Of a stretch of DNA of 64,000 nucleotides, positions 18,106 to 28,704 are shown in pieces. Position numbers and translations under genes: made by a program. How positions within the stretch are numbered: position 1 is the first letter of the stretch; each line of letters starts with the position of its first letter. Below the pieces are notes generated by a model. The model saw nothing but the letters and a program-made list of their open reading frames with translations, was not told the DNA's origin and did no database searches. Origin of the DNA: Gloeocapsopsis sp. IPPAS B-1203 (GTDB lineage Bacteria > Cyanobacteriota > Cyanobacteriia > Cyanobacteriales > Chroococcidiopsidaceae); the NCBI RefSeq assembly GCF_002749975.1, contig NZ_PEIG01000006.1, positions 1-64,000 on the forward strand, written 5' to 3'.

Positions 18106-18607
18106 TAAAGTACAAAAGCTTTTCTGTATTCTTACAAAAATTTTGTTAGCTTTGCGATCGCCTTATACTGGTATAAATTAGTGTTTGATACTACTGAACA
18201 ACGTTTATTAAGTATCGATAGTATAAACTCGCTCTTAATTATTCATGTTTTAGCATGTATTTTTAGCTACCACCACTTTTAATACTAGTAAATTTTCCTA
18301 ATAAATTGCATGGCAAAAAACTATATCCTACGATAGGATACATGGTTAGAAAATGTCATATAATAATTTTTAAGATATAGAGTTAAGTAGAAAATCTAAA
18401 GTATTTAAAATACTCCTTTTTAATTATTAAGAGGAGGTCAAATTTTAATAATCTTGTTTACGTAGTAGTTAATAAATCGTTCTTAATAAGAAATTGACTA
18501 AACGGCAGTAGTATATTAAATTAGATATTTTTGACTTTATTTATACCTTTTCTTTAAAAAATATATAAAGCAATTTTTTTTATCTTTGTGCAGATTTCAA
18601 ACATTTT
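18106..18607. other. AT-rich spacer upstream of the NACHT gene
   Basis: About 500 bases, strikingly AT-rich relative to the flanks, with no open frame of note. It probably holds the NACHT gene promoter, but no clear -10/-35 pair stands out from the AT background. Confidence 0.5.
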
Positions 18608-20914
18608 ATGAAAACGCGAGCAAGTCGTTCACTAAAAGCTACAGTAGAGGGAATCAAGCAAGCCAATAAAGCTGTACTGAAATTTGCGACAAAAACAGAG
18701 TTAGCAGTAGAACTAGAAGTTTCTCGTGCCACTGTACAAAATTTTTTTGCAGGAAAACCAGTTGCTAGAGAAAATTTCCATAAAATCTGTGAAAAGCTAG
18801 GCATATCTTGGCAAGAAATAGCAGACTTTCCAGAACAATATCTATTGTCAGAAAGCACAGTAAATATATCTTGTCAAGACTTTTCAGGCTTTATTTCAAG
18901 AAACATACAGCAAAATATCCAAACTGTTATTCAGCAAAAATGCGGTAGTTTTAGAGTTTTAGATATGTCACAGCCTAGAACTCTACAGGAAGTTTATACT
19001 AGTCTTAACATTTTAGAGAACATTAGTAATCGTAATTGGCTAGAGATAGAGCAACTTCATCAAAATTTTAATTTAATAGATGATAACAAAATAGTCTCGA
19101 GCAATAGTAAAATACAGGATTTCTCAGCATTACAAGCTGTCAAAAAATACTCCAAACTAATTCTTTTAGGGAAACCAGGTTCTGGCAAAACAACACTTCT
19201 CAAACACATTGCAATAGAATCTGTTTCAGAAAATTTAATAATTCTAAAAATCCCTATCTTTATTACACTCAAAAATTTTGCAGAAAGCCGATATAAACTT
19301 AGCTTAGTTACGTATATCAAACAAGAGCTAGCTAGCTATGGCATCAATAAATTATTTGCTACTCAAATATTAAATCAAGGTCAAGCACTAATTTTATTAG
19401 ATGGACTAGATGAAGTAGGTCAAAAAGATATTTATTGCGTTTTACAGCAAATCAGCGAAATTAGTACTAAATATCACACTAATCAGTTTATTTTGACCTG
19501 TCGTATAGGATCAACAGAGTACAATTTAGAACACTTTACTGAAGTAGAACTTACTGATTTTAATCAATACCAAATTAGTAGTTTCGTAAAAAAATGGTTT
19601 GCGGGGACAGCGATTGATAAAGGCAAACGTTTTCTTCTCAAATTACAACAAAACCCGCGCTTGCAAGAACTTGCGACAAACCCCTTACTATTAACGTTAC
19701 TTTGTTTGGTGTTTGCAGAAGCCGGACATTTTCCTACCAATCGGAACAAGTTATATCAAGAAGCATTGGATATTTTACTTAAGAAATGGGACGCTAAGCG
19801 CTATGTTGAGCGTGATGAAGTTTACAAACAGCTATCAGTATCGCGAAAGCATGAATTATTAAGCTACATTGCACGAAATACATTTGAGAAAGGAGAATAC
19901 TTCTTTAAACAGCAGGATCTAGAACGGTATATTGCAGAATATATCTATAACTTCCCAGATGTATGTGCATGTGGGCAGAGTTTATCGTTCAAACCCGAAG
20001 CTATACTTAAAGCAATAGAAGCCCAGCATGGTTTACTTGTAGAACGTGCTAAAGGGATTTACTCTTTCTCCCATCTAACATTTCAGGAATATTTTACTGC
20101 AAAAAATATTGTTTGTAACGCAGAAGCCAAAGGTGATAAAGCATTAACGCAACTTGCGAATTGTATTACTGATAAGCGCTGGCAGGAAATATTCATACTA
20201 TGTGTAGGAATGCTGCCACAGGCAGACTATTTATTACTGCTAGCAAAGAAATACATTGATTACTTATTAGCCGACGACATCCAATTGCAACAATTTTTGA
20301 GGTGGCTAGATGCCAAGTCATACAATACATCAAGTTCTTGTTCTTTGTTGAACTTGCGAGCCTTTTATCTTGACCTAGAACTTAGTCGGACTTGTGGAAT
20401 TATAGAAGGCAAATTAGAGTTATCTAAAGCTTGTAATCCCGCATTTACTCGTTATATCAACTCCGAATTATCTCTCGATCTAGCTCTAGACCGCGTTCTT
20501 ACAATTGACTATATTTTGAAACAAACCACTCAACCCGTATTAATTTATCATCGCGTTTTAGATCGAGCAATTGTGCGTGCTAGTCTTGTTGCGCCTGAAT
20601 TAAGACAAGTACTACAAGCACTTAAGCAACATACAATAGATTATTGTCAGAGTAATGACAGCTTTATTAAGTGGTGGATAACTGCTGGTCAAGATGAAAT
20701 AACATTATTGAGAAACGCGGTCATTCAGCAGCGTAACTTTGCTTACGATTGGCATTTTAATCCTCATCAACAAAACTTGTTGAAGCAGTATTACGATACT
20801 ACTATACTATTGCTCAACTGCTTAAATTCTAACTGCGTTTCTATTGAAGTTCGACAGAAAATAGCAAATTCTATATTGCTACCTTCAGCAAAGCTATCTC
20901 AGGTTGCAGTATAA
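18608..20914 (+). CDS. HTH-NACHT STAND NTPase (probable immune/NLR-like protein)
   Basis: A 768-residue protein. Residues 1-75 form an XRE-like helix-turn-helix (ATKTELAVELEVSRATVQNFFAGKP). Residues about 120-150 contain a conserved linker (QPRTLQEVYTSLNILENIS). The NACHT ATPase follows: Walker A GKPGSGKTT at 188-196, Walker B LILLDGLDEVG at 261-271, a sensor TCRIG, a winged-helix region with NPLLLTLLCLVFAEAG, and FSHLTFQEYFTAKNI at about 490-505. The C-terminal 250 residues are helical with no recognised repeat. Bacterial NACHT proteins of this type are antiphage NLR-like sensors, and the DNA-binding N-terminus suggests nucleic-acid targeting. The gene stands alone in AT-rich DNA. Confidence 0.88.
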   Translation: MKTRASRSLKATVEGIKQANKAVLKFATKTELAVELEVSRATVQNFFAGKPVARENFHKICEKLGISWQEIADFPEQYLLSESTVNISCQDFSGFISRNIQQNIQTVIQQKCGSFRVLDMSQPRTLQEVYTSLNILENISNRNWLEIEQLHQNFNLIDDNKIVSSNSKIQDFSALQAVKKYSKLILLGKPGSGKTTLLKHIAIESVSENLIILKIPIFITLKNFAESRYKLSLVTYIKQELASYGINKLFATQILNQGQALILLDGLDEVGQKDIYCVLQQISEISTKYHTNQFILTCRIGSTEYNLEHFTEVELTDFNQYQISSFVKKWFAGTAIDKGKRFLLKLQQNPRLQELATNPLLLTLLCLVFAEAGHFPTNRNKLYQEALDILLKKWDAKRYVERDEVYKQLSVSRKHELLSYIARNTFEKGEYFFKQQDLERYIAEYIYNFPDVCACGQSLSFKPEAILKAIEAQHGLLVERAKGIYSFSHLTFQEYFTAKNIVCNAEAKGDKALTQLANCITDKRWQEIFILCVGMLPQADYLLLLAKKYIDYLLADDIQLQQFLRWLDAKSYNTSSSCSLLNLRAFYLDLELSRTCGIIEGKLELSKACNPAFTRYINSELSLDLALDRVLTIDYILKQTTQPVLIYHRVLDRAIVRASLVAPELRQVLQALKQHTIDYCQSNDSFIKWWITAGQDEITLLRNAVIQQRNFAYDWHFNPHQQNLLKQYYDTTILLLNCLNSNCVSIEVRQKIANSILLPSAKLSQVAV

Positions 20915-20943
20915 AGTTAAGAGGAGAATCCCCTTACTTTATA
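20910..20943. terminator. Hairpin between convergent NACHT and ndhN genes
   Basis: TATAAAGTTAAGAGG pairs with CCCCTTACTTTATA across a six-base loop with one bulge, overlapping the NACHT stop codon. It has AT-rich arms on both sides, so it could end transcripts from either direction. Confidence 0.55.
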
Positions 20944-20978
20944 CTTAAGAATTGCGATCGCACTTTACGTCCAGCAGG

Positions 20979-21467
20979 CTATGCACTTTGATAGCTACTT
21001 GGTAGTGTATCTTTTAGTGGTGTCCACCGAAAATAGCGATCGCCACCTCTTTCTAGCACAACTTTTACTCGTGGTTCTAAGCTTGCTAAATTTGCTAAGT
21101 ATTCAATCTCTTGACTAGCAAGCAAATGTCCTTCAATCATCCACAGAACTAATCCTTTTGATTTCGGTGGTAGTTGTTCTAGATGATACGTAACTATCGG
21201 TGGTGCATAGTAAACATTTCCTACTGCGGCGCCTTTGCCAACACTTTTTTTGCCTAAGTGTGGAGGACGTATTCCGTGAACTCTAGTCAAATATGCTGCT
21301 ACATCACCCAAAGAGCGAGCTGTAATGTGTAAGGTAGTATATCCTGCTGCTCGTAGTCGGCGTTGATAGCGACCTTCAAAACCTCCCTCCAGTGGTACAT
21401 AAACTCCAAGTGCACCAGACTTTTCCAAGTCTTTGATAAATTTATTGCCAGTAATAATTAGTGCCAT
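20979..21467 (-). CDS. ndhN: NDH-1 complex subunit N
   Basis: A 162-residue oxygenic-photosynthesis-specific subunit of the thylakoid NDH-1 complex, which drives cyclic electron flow and respiration. MALIITGNKFIKDLEKSGALGVYVPLEGGFEGRYQRRLRAAGY (abridged here) and the LGDVAAYLTRVHGIRPPHLGK block are the NdhN signature. Full length and canonical. Found only in cyanobacteria and chloroplast NDH, it supports the taxonomic call. Confidence 0.96.
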   Translation of the reverse strand: MALIITGNKFIKDLEKSGALGVYVPLEGGFEGRYQRRLRAAGYTTLHITARSLGDVAAYLTRVHGIRPPHLGKKSVGKGAAVGNVYYAPPIVTYHLEQLPPKSKGLVLWMIEGHLLASQEIEYLANLASLEPRVKVVLERGGDRYFRWTPLKDTLPSSYQSA

Positions 21468-22315
21468 AAGTTTTTTGTTCTCATTGAAACGTCAACGCCT
21501 GCTATTGTGATATATCAACCAATAGTGGATGGTTACTGCTATGTCTAGCAAGACTGTTCCTTACTCGTGTATTATCTCTAATTTTAAGTATCTATGCTTA
21601 GCTATAAGAATTCTCATTATTTTTTGGATTGATAAAAACAAATTATATTTTGATTCTCAATTTTGATCGCACAAATCTAAGAGAACTTCATAGCACTTCA
21701 ATTTTCAGCATCCAATGTAGACAAAAAAATCATATTGGTTTATGATGTTAGATTGTGACCAAAATGCCTCAATCGTGAGCCAACAACTTTATTACTAGGG
21801 TTGTCGGCAGCGTAAACTATTTGGCAGCACGGACGTGTTGATTGCTAGATTTAAAGGGTAGCGTTATAATTTTTTATGGCGTTATGCTATCAAACTGCGC
21901 TCTCCAAATAGAGCAGACGGCAAAGCTAATTGTATTGGCTAGCGCCCAAAGTCGCATGAGGCACATACGCTGGGAGCTTGGCATTTCCAAGCAGTTATCT
22001 AATTGAACCTTGGTTCAATGGGCGAGTAGTAAAGCAGAAGTAGACAGCAATGTGTTAACACCTGCGGTACAGTCTAAAGCTCATCAGCATAGATACTAAA
22101 CGGCAAGCCGTTTAAGTCTAGGTGAGGTCATTAACTGCAAGAGCGATCGCTCTAAATCTGAAGTGTATGTCCATGCGTAGGCATTAAACCAAAAGTGACT
22201 TCTTTTTTACTCATACTTTGAGTAGTGGGGAAGAAACTTTCTAGTGAAACCGGTTGCAGCGAATCAGCGTTATCCGGTGCTAATTCAACCTTGAAAAAAG
22301 GAGAAACCAGTTACT
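21468..22315 (+). other. Long structured leader/promoter region of the ribosomal protein cluster
   Basis: About 850 non-coding bases before rplC. Visible inverted repeats are CTATTTGG (21817-21824) with CCAAATAG (21904-21911), ATTGAACC/GGTTCAAT (22002-22019, two-base loop), AAACGGC/GCCGTTT (22098-22113) and an extended HIP1 palindrome AGAGCGATCGCTCT (22140-22153). AAGGAG at 22298-22303 serves rplC. No known RNA family was recognised. The density of pairing suggests a structured 5' UTR or separate small RNA. Confidence 0.5.
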
Positions 22316-22954
22316 GTGGCTGTAGGTATCCTCGGCACAAAGCTGGGCATGACCCAAGTGTTTGACGAGGCAGGAAAAGCAATTCCTGTAACTGTAGTTC
22401 AAGCCGGTCCATGCACAGTTACGCAAATCAAAACGAAGGAAACAGATGGCTATACTGCCATCCAAGTTGGTTACAAAGAAGTGAAGCCCAAAGCATTAAA
22501 CAAACCGCTTCTGGGTCATCTTGCTAAATCATCTGCTCCATCTTTGCGTCACTTACGTGAGTATCACTTAGATAACCCAAGTGAATACGATCTAGGTCAA
22601 GAAATCAAAGCAGATATCTTTACTTCTGGGCAGATGGTCAATGTCATCGGGACTAGCATTGGTCGTGGTTTTGCCGGTTATCAAAGACGGCATAACTTTG
22701 GTCGCGGACCAATGTCTCATGGTTCTAAAAACCATCGATTACCTGGTTCAATTGGTGCAGGGACAACTCCAGGGCGTGTTTATCCTGGTAAAAAGATGGC
22801 AGGTCGTTTGGGCGGAAAGCGCGTGACAATTCCTCAATTGACAGTAGTACAGGTAGATTCAGAGCGTAACCTACTCCTGATCAAGGGCGCAGTTCCAGGT
22901 AAGCCTGGTGCTTTATTAAACATTGTGCCAGCACGACGAGGTAGTCAAACGTAG
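22316..22954 (+). CDS. rplC: 50S ribosomal protein L3
   Basis: 212 residues with a GTG start 12 bases after AAGGAG. The N-terminal [18 protein letters not shown], the [25 protein letters not shown] core loop that reaches the peptidyl-transferase centre, and [16 protein letters not shown] are canonical. First gene of the cluster; S10, which precedes L3 in E. coli, is absent, as usual in cyanobacteria. Confidence 0.98.
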   Translation: MAVGILGTKLGMTQVFDEAGKAIPVTVVQAGPCTVTQIKTKETDGYTAIQVGYKEVKPKALNKPLLGHLAKSSAPSLRHLREYHLDNPSEYDLGQEIKADIFTSGQMVNVIGTSIGRGFAGYQRRHNFGRGPMSHGSKNHRLPGSIGAGTTPGRVYPGKKMAGRLGGKRVTIPQLTVVQVDSERNLLLIKGAVPGKPGALLNIVPARRGSQT

Positions 22955-23037
22955 GGCGAAGCTATAGGAATTGCCACTACAGGTGATTGGGGTAAATCTT
23001 GATACCCAACACCGAGCTACAAAGAAAGGATAAACAA

Positions 23038-23670
23038 ATGGTAGATTGTGTAGTAAAAAACTGGCAAGGAGAAGAGGTAGGACAAGCAACACTCGATTTG
23101 CGCGTTGCCAAAGAAGATAGTGCTGCTCATATTGTCCACCGAGCCTTGGTACGGCAAATAACCAACGCCAGACAAGGTACAGCAAGTACTAAAACTCGTG
23201 CAGAGGTTCGTGGCGGTGGTCGCAAACCTTGGCGGCAAAAAGGAACGGGTCGCGCGCGTGCTGGCTCAATCCGTTCTCCACTGTGGCGGGGTGGTGGTGT
23301 CATCTTTGGACCAAAGCCGAGAGATTATGAAATTAAGATGAATCGCAAAGAGCGGCGGTTAGCTTTGCGTACAGCTTTGACAAGTCGGGCTGCGGATATG
23401 GTAGTGGTAGAAGATTTTGCGAGTGAGCTACCAAGACCAAAAACGAAAGACCTCTTAGCAGCGATCGCACGTTGGGGAATTGACCCAGAAACAAAGGTTC
23501 TGTTAATTTTGCCTGAGCTTGTAGAAACTGTTTATCTCTCAGCACGAAACGTTGCTCAAGTCAAGTTAATTGCTGCCGATCGGTTGAATGTTTACGACCT
23601 ATTAAATGCTGACCGAATCGTGACTACGGTAGCTGCCATTGAAAAGATTCAGGAGGTCTACGGTGCCTAA
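23038..23670 (+). CDS. rplD: 50S ribosomal protein L4
   Basis: 210 residues from the ATG of [15 protein letters not shown], preceded by GAAAGGA; the frame extends upstream to 22999 but the ribosome site favours this start. The long basic loop ([19 protein letters not shown]) lines the exit tunnel. In E. coli L4 also represses its own operon; whether that applies with this leader is unknown. Its stop overlaps the start of rplW. Confidence 0.97.
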   Translation: MVDCVVKNWQGEEVGQATLDLRVAKEDSAAHIVHRALVRQITNARQGTASTKTRAEVRGGGRKPWRQKGTGRARAGSIRSPLWRGGGVIFGPKPRDYEIKMNRKERRLALRTALTSRAADMVVVEDFASELPRPKTKDLLAAIARWGIDPETKVLLILPELVETVYLSARNVAQVKLIAADRLNVYDLLNADRIVTTVAAIEKIQEVYGA

Positions 23671-23977
23671 GATAGATCCGCGATCGCTACCTGATTTAGT
23701 CCGTCGTCCCATACTAACTGAAAAGGCGACTCGGCTAATGGAGGAAAACAAATTCACATTTGAAGTGATTCCTCAAGCTACCAAGCCAGACATCAAAGCA
23801 GCGATCGAAGACTTGTTTCAAGTCAAAGTTATTCAAGTAAACACTCAGCAACAACCACGCAAGCAACGTCGAGTAGGGAGATTTATTGGCTTTAAGTCTC
23901 AATACAAAAAAGCGATTGTTACGGTAGCGACTGGGGAAGAAGACAAAATTAGAAAAGTCCTGTTCCCAGATGTTTAG
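23663..23977 (+). CDS. rplW: 50S ribosomal protein L23
   Basis: 104 residues from GTG ([22 protein letters not shown]), preceded by AGGAGG at 23651-23656 and overlapping the rplD stop. A longer frame from 23639 lacks a ribosome site. L23 sits at the tunnel exit and docks trigger factor and SRP. The [19 protein letters not shown] loop and [11 protein letters not shown] end are typical. Confidence 0.96.
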   Translation: MPKIDPRSLPDLVRRPILTEKATRLMEENKFTFEVIPQATKPDIKAAIEDLFQVKVIQVNTQQQPRKQRRVGRFIGFKSQYKKAIVTVATGEEDKIRKVLFPDV

Positions 23978-24046
23978 TGCGTTGTCAGTTGTTATATAGA
24001 CAATTCAATCAACAACTTGAACTTTTAAACACAACAAACAAAACTT

Positions 24047-24910
24047 ATGGGTACACGTTCTTATCGTCCATATACACCCAGTACGCGCCAGCGTATTGTC
24101 TCTGACTTTAATGAAATTACTAAAACTGAACCAGAGCGATCGCTAACAACCTCAGTTCACCGTCCTAAAGGTCGAAACAATCGTGGTGTCATTACCAGTC
24201 GTCGCCGAGGTGGCGGACACAAGCGTTTATATCGGGCGATCGACTTTAAACGCAATAAACATAATATTCCCGCCAAAGTAGCCGCGATCGAATACGATCC
24301 CAACCGCAATGCTCGCATCGCTCTGCTGTATTACCAAGATGGAGAAAAACGGTACATTATTCAACCGAATGGCTTGAAAGTGGGACAAACCGTAATTTCC
24401 GGTCCAGATGCACCTTTTGAAGATGGTAATGCTCTCCCACTTAGCAGAATTCCTCTAGGAACAACAGTTCACAATGTTGAACTCTATCCTGGTCGTGGTG
24501 CTCAAATTGTTCGTGCTGCCGGTGCTAGTGCGCAAGTAGTTGCGAAAGAGGGTAACTACGTTACACTCAAGCTTCCTTCGGGCGAAGTCCGGCTTGTGCG
24601 CCGCGAATGCTACGCCACAATTGGGCAAGTTGGCAACATTGATGTACGCAACCTTAGCTCAGGAAAAGCAGGACGAAATCGTTGGAAAGGACGCCGACCT
24701 AAGGTCAGAGGTAGTGTAATGAACCCAGTCGATCACCCACATGGTGGTGGTGAGGGTAGAGCACCAATTGGTAGATCAGGACCTGTGACACCTTGGGGTA
24801 AGCCAACCTTAGGAGCTAAAACACGTAAGCCAAAGAAAGCTAGCAATGCTCTCATCATTCGTCGTCGTCGCAAGTCTTCCAAACGCGGTCGCGGTGGCAG
24901 AGAATCATAA
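24047..24910 (+). CDS. rplB: 50S ribosomal protein L2
   Basis: 287 residues. The conserved [13 protein letters not shown] loop with the histidine near the peptidyl-transferase centre, and the N-terminal [19 protein letters not shown], are intact. Needed for subunit association. It follows rplW after about 70 bases. Confidence 0.98.
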   Translation: MGTRSYRPYTPSTRQRIVSDFNEITKTEPERSLTTSVHRPKGRNNRGVITSRRRGGGHKRLYRAIDFKRNKHNIPAKVAAIEYDPNRNARIALLYYQDGEKRYIIQPNGLKVGQTVISGPDAPFEDGNALPLSRIPLGTTVHNVELYPGRGAQIVRAAGASAQVVAKEGNYVTLKLPSGEVRLVRRECYATIGQVGNIDVRNLSSGKAGRNRWKGRRPKVRGSVMNPVDHPHGGGEGRAPIGRSGPVTPWGKPTLGAKTRKPKKASNALIIRRRRKSSKRGRGGRES

Positions 24911-24939
24911 ATCTAAAATCTAACATCCAACATTGAGCT

Positions 24940-25218
24940 ATGGGTCGTTCTTTAAAAAAAGGTCCTTTTGTTGCTGATAGTTTGCTCAGCAAAATCGAAA
25001 AGCTAAATACAAAAGGCGAAAAACAAGTCATCAAAACATGGTCGCGAGCATCTACTATTTTGCCTCAGATGGTCGGTCACACAATCGCTGTCCACAATGG
25101 ACGGCAACACGTGCCGGTCTTTATCAACGAGCAAATGGTAGGACACAAACTAGGTGAGTTCGCTCCGACACGTACCTTTCGCGGTCATGCCAAAAGCGAT
25201 AAAAAAGCAGGGAGATAA
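24940..25218 (+). CDS. rpsS: 30S ribosomal protein S19
   Basis: 92 residues. [16 protein letters not shown] and the [18 protein letters not shown] signature are present. It contacts S13 in the 30S head. Confidence 0.98.
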   Translation: MGRSLKKGPFVADSLLSKIEKLNTKGEKQVIKTWSRASTILPQMVGHTIAVHNGRQHVPVFINEQMVGHKLGEFAPTRTFRGHAKSDKKAGR

Positions 25219-25259
25219 ATAGCTGATAGCTGTGAGCTAACAGCTAAAGGAGAAATGTT

Positions 25260-25628
25260 ATGGCTAGTGATACTACAGAAGTAAAAGCAAGCGCCCGTTA
25301 CATCCGGATGTCTCCCTACAAAGTACGTCGCGTTCTCGATCAAATTCGCGGGCGATCGTACCGAGAAGCGTTGATAATTCTGGAATTTATGCCCTACAGA
25401 GCCTGCGATCCAATCCTCAAAGTGCTCAGAAGTGCAGTTGCTAATGCTGAACATAATGCTGGCTTAGACCCAGCAGAGCTAAAAATTACTCAAGCGTATG
25501 CAGATCAAGGACCAGTGCTTAAGCGTTTTCAACCAAGAGCACAAGGTCGAGCTTACCAAATTCGCAAGCCTACGTGTCACATTACAGTGGCAGTTGCGAC
25601 AGACACAGCGTTAGCAGCAGAAAGTTAG
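25260..25628 (+). CDS. rplV: 50S ribosomal protein L22
   Basis: 122 residues. It has [20 protein letters not shown] at the start, and the beta-hairpin region around [24 protein letters not shown] reaches the tunnel constriction, where macrolide-resistance changes map. Preceded by AAAGGAGAAA. Confidence 0.98.
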   Translation: MASDTTEVKASARYIRMSPYKVRRVLDQIRGRSYREALIILEFMPYRACDPILKVLRSAVANAEHNAGLDPAELKITQAYADQGPVLKRFQPRAQGRAYQIRKPTCHITVAVATDTALAAES

Positions 25629-25646
25629 TCACAAGAGGAAGTATTT

Positions 25647-26399
25647 GTGGGACAAAAAATTCATCCAATCGGGTTTCGCCTAGGAGTTACCCAAGAACAT
25701 CAATCGCAGTGGTTTGCTGAACCAGGGCGTTATCCTGAAATTCTTAAAGAAGATCATAAACTACGCAATTACGTCGAGCAAAAGCTGGGCAGATTAGCGC
25801 AAAATAATAACGCAGGAATTTCTGAAGTACGGATTGAGCGTAAGGCAGATCAAATCGACCTTGAAGTCCGCACAGCTCGTCCTGGAGTCGTCGTCGGTCG
25901 TGGTGGTACTGGAATTGAATCACTGCGCACAGGATTACAAGAATTACTCGGTGGAAACCGTCAAATTCGCATTAATGTTGTCGAAGTACAACAAGTTGAT
26001 GCTGATGCTTATCTCATTGCTGAGTACATTGCACAGCAGCTGGAACGCCGCGTTTCCTTCCGTCGCGTCGTTCGGCAAACAATTCAACGCGCTCAAAAAG
26101 CTGGTATTCAAGGTATCCGGATTCAAGTCAGCGGTCGGCTCAATGGTGCAGAAATTGCTCGTACTGAGTGGACTCGTGAAGGCAGAGTACCGCTACATAC
26201 ATTAAGAGCGGACATTGACTATGCCTATACGACGGCACGAACCATCTATGGAATTTTGGGAATTAAAGTGTGGATCTTTAAGGGAGAGATTATTCCTGGA
26301 CAAGAGCAAACACCAACACCGACAACAACTCAACCGCGCCGTCGCCAACCACAACAGCGCCGTCGTCAGCAGTTTGAAGACCGTTCCAACGAAGAATAA
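25647..26399 (+). CDS. rpsC: 30S ribosomal protein S3
   Basis: 250 residues, GTG start, with AGAGGAAG upstream. The KH domain is around [13 protein letters not shown]. The C-terminal domain includes [13 protein letters not shown], then a basic Pro/Gln/Arg-rich tail (residues about 220-250) that is longer than in E. coli (233 residues). Lines the mRNA entry channel. Confidence 0.97.
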   Translation: MGQKIHPIGFRLGVTQEHQSQWFAEPGRYPEILKEDHKLRNYVEQKLGRLAQNNNAGISEVRIERKADQIDLEVRTARPGVVVGRGGTGIESLRTGLQELLGGNRQIRINVVEVQQVDADAYLIAEYIAQQLERRVSFRRVVRQTIQRAQKAGIQGIRIQVSGRLNGAEIARTEWTREGRVPLHTLRADIDYAYTTARTIYGILGIKVWIFKGEIIPGQEQTPTPTTTQPRRRQPQQRRRQQFEDRSNEE

Positions 26400-26442
26400 C
26401 AGCCGTTAGCAAGAATGCTAATTGCTTTAAAGGTACCCAATC

Positions 26443-26862
26443 ATGCTAAGTCCTAGAAGAACAAAATTCCGCAAACAACAGCGCGGACGAATGGAAGGAA
26501 TCGCCACTAGAGGTAATAATCTCAATTTTGGTGATTTTGGTCTCCAAGCTTTAGAACCCGCTTGGATCACTTCACGTCAAATCGAAGCTTCACGTCGGGC
26601 AATGACTCGCTATATTCGTCGTGGTGGCAAAATTTGGATTCGCATATTTCCTGATAAACCTGTAACGATGCGCCCAGCAGAAACGCGGATGGGTTCAGGT
26701 AAAGGTTCTCCTGAATATTGGGTGGCAGTTGTTAAGCCAGGACGAATTTTGTTTGAAATTGCCGGCGTTCCCGAAGAAACAGCACGGGAAGCAATGCGTT
26801 TAGCAATGTATAAGCTACCAATTAAAACAAAGTTTGTTGTGCGTTCAGAGGATGAGGTTTAG
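26443..26862 (+). CDS. rplP: 50S ribosomal protein L16
   Basis: 139 residues. [17 protein letters not shown], then [23 protein letters not shown] and the [14 protein letters not shown] motif. Positions the A-site tRNA. It stops 3 bases before rpmC. Confidence 0.98.
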   Translation: MLSPRRTKFRKQQRGRMEGIATRGNNLNFGDFGLQALEPAWITSRQIEASRRAMTRYIRRGGKIWIRIFPDKPVTMRPAETRMGSGKGSPEYWVAVVKPGRILFEIAGVPEETAREAMRLAMYKLPIKTKFVVRSEDEV

Positions 26863-26865
26863 AGT

Positions 26866-27093
26866 ATGCCACTTCCGAAAATTTCCGAAGCAAGAAATTT
26901 AAGTGATGAAGAAATAGTTGCCCAAATCACTGCCTTGAAGAAGCAACTATTTCAACTGCGCCTCCAAAAAGCCACGCGACAGTTGGAAAAACCACATCAG
27001 TTTAAGCACGCTAGACATCAACTAGCACAATTACTCACTGTGGAACACGAAAGAAAAGCAGCAGCACAATCTCAGTCTGGTGCAAAAGAATAG
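26866..27093 (+). CDS. rpmC: 50S ribosomal protein L29
   Basis: 75 residues, a two-helix hairpin near the exit tunnel. ARNLSDEEIVAQITALKKQLFQLR matches the family. The C-terminal tail is Gln/Ala-rich. Packed 3 bases after rplP and 6 before rpsQ. Confidence 0.95.
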   Translation: MPLPKISEARNLSDEEIVAQITALKKQLFQLRLQKATRQLEKPHQFKHARHQLAQLLTVEHERKAAAQSQSGAKE

Positions 27094-27099
27094 GTAACT

Positions 27100-27351
27100 A
27101 TGGCAATTAAAGAACGAGTTGGCGTTGTAGTCAGCGACAAAATGGCAAAAACGGTGGTCGTCGCCGTTGAAAACCGCGCTTCTCATCCCAAATATGGAAA
27201 AATCGTCGTCCAAACGCGGCGCTATAAAGCTCACGACGAAGCAAATGAATGTAAAGAAGGCGATCGCGTCCGCATTCAAGAAAGTAGACCTCTCAGCCGC
27301 ACAAAACGCTGGGTGGTTAAAGAAATCCTTAGTAGTGCCACTACTAGCTAG
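27100..27351 (+). CDS. rpsQ: 30S ribosomal protein S17
   Basis: 83 residues with an OB fold. [58 protein letters not shown] (shown in part) are conserved. It contains a HIP1-like GGCGATCGCG. Confidence 0.97.
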   Translation: MAIKERVGVVVSDKMAKTVVVAVENRASHPKYGKIVVQTRRYKAHDEANECKEGDRVRIQESRPLSRTKRWVVKEILSSATTS

Positions 27352-27369
27352 ACAATCGGGAGATTAGCT

Positions 27370-27738
27370 GTGATTCAACCCCAGTCTTACCTTAATGTTG
27401 CTGATAACAGCGGTGCGCGAAAATTGATGTGCATTCGTGTTATGGGTGCAGGTAATCGCCGTTATGGCGGTGTCGGCGATGTAATTATCGCTGTAGTCAA
27501 AGATGCCATTCCGAATATGGCAGTGAAAAAATCAGATGTTGTGCGTGCAGTGATTGTCCGGACGCGTAAAGGATTGCGTCGCGATAGTGGCATGAGTATT
27601 CGTTTTGATGACAATGCAGCAGTCATTATCAATGCCGATGGTAATCCTCGCGGTACTCGTGTTTTTGGACCAGTTGCCCGCGAACTGCGCGACAAAAACT
27701 ATACGAAAATTGTTTCCCTGGCTCCGGAGGTGCTGTAA
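27370..27738 (+). CDS. rplN: 50S ribosomal protein L14
   Basis: 122 residues, GTG start. It begins [23 protein letters not shown] and has [29 protein letters not shown]-like sequence ([13 protein letters not shown]) and an SLAPEVL end. It forms a bridge with 16S rRNA and is the docking site for silencing factor RsfS. It shares one base with rplX. Confidence 0.98.
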   Translation: MIQPQSYLNVADNSGARKLMCIRVMGAGNRRYGGVGDVIIAVVKDAIPNMAVKKSDVVRAVIVRTRKGLRRDSGMSIRFDDNAAVIINADGNPRGTRVFGPVARELRDKNYTKIVSLAPEVL

Positions 27739-28094
27739 TGGCTGCACAGAAGAATGGATCTACACCGATTCGCTACAAAATGCACGTCAAAACCGGAGAT
27801 ACCGTACAAGTGATCTCAGGTAGCGACAAGGGCAAAGTCGGTGAAGTCCTCAAGACATTTCCTAAATTAAGCAAAGTGATCGTTCAAGGCGTGAATGTCA
27901 AAACCAAGCACGTCAAACCCACACAAGAGGGCGAATCCGGTCGCATTGTAACTTCAGAAGCACCGATTCATAGCTCTAATGTCATGCTCTACTCGACAAA
28001 GCAAAACGTTGCTAGTCGCGTTTGCTACACCTTTAACGAGCAAGGACGTAAAGTCCGCATGCTCAAAAAAACTGGTGAAATCCTTGATAAATAG
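27738..28094 (+). CDS. rplX: 50S ribosomal protein L24
   Basis: 118 residues. A KOW motif ([23 protein letters not shown]) near the start marks L24, an early assembly initiator. Its ATG overlaps the rplN TAA. Confidence 0.97.
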   Translation: MAAQKNGSTPIRYKMHVKTGDTVQVISGSDKGKVGEVLKTFPKLSKVIVQGVNVKTKHVKPTQEGESGRIVTSEAPIHSSNVMLYSTKQNVASRVCYTFNEQGRKVRMLKKTGEILDK

Positions 28095-28139
28095 CTTAAT
28101 TTTCCTGACCAAGACCAGGAAGTAGTAGAAGTAAAAACT

Positions 28140-28685
28140 ATGACAGCACGACTCAAAAGCTTATACCAAGAACAGATAGTCCCGCAGTTGATGGAGCAGT
28201 TTCAGTATATAAATATCCATCAAGTGCCAAAGTTGACAAAAGTAACAGTAAATCGAGGTTTGGGCGAAGCCGCACAAAACGCGAAAGCGCTTGAATCGTC
28301 CATTAACGAGATTGCCACAATTACAGGTCAAAAACCCGTTGTTACGCGTGCCAAAAAAGCGATCGCTGGCTTTAAAATTCGCCAAGGTATGCCAGTTGGC
28401 TTGATGGTGACATTGCGTGGCGAACGGATGTATGCCTTTGTAGACAGACTTGTTAACTTGGCATTACCTCGTATTCGTGACTTTCGCGGTATCAGCCCTA
28501 AAAGCTTTGACGGACGCGGTAACTATACCCTTGGTGTTCGCGAACAACTGATTTTCCCAGAAGTTGATTACGACAGCATCGATCAAATTCGGGGTATGGA
28601 TATTTCCATTATCACTACAGCAAAAAACGATGAAGAAGGTCGCGCATTGCTCAAAGCAATGGGAATGCCTTTTCGGGATCAATAA
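28140..28685 (+). CDS. rplE: 50S ribosomal protein L5
   Basis: 181 residues, 5S rRNA-binding. [41 protein letters not shown] and [19 protein letters not shown] are canonical. In many bacteria S14 follows L5; here S8 follows directly. Confidence 0.98.
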   Translation: MTARLKSLYQEQIVPQLMEQFQYINIHQVPKLTKVTVNRGLGEAAQNAKALESSINEIATITGQKPVVTRAKKAIAGFKIRQGMPVGLMVTLRGERMYAFVDRLVNLALPRIRDFRGISPKSFDGRGNYTLGVREQLIFPEVDYDSIDQIRGMDISIITTAKNDEEGRALLKAMGMPFRDQ

Positions 28686-28704
28686 CGTTTATTAAGAGGA
28701 AACG

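Noticed and set aside
22098-22153. Riboswitch or known ncRNA in the rplC leader
   Set aside because: Searched by eye for RNase P, tmRNA, 6S and SRP signatures and found none; only generic inverted repeats remain.
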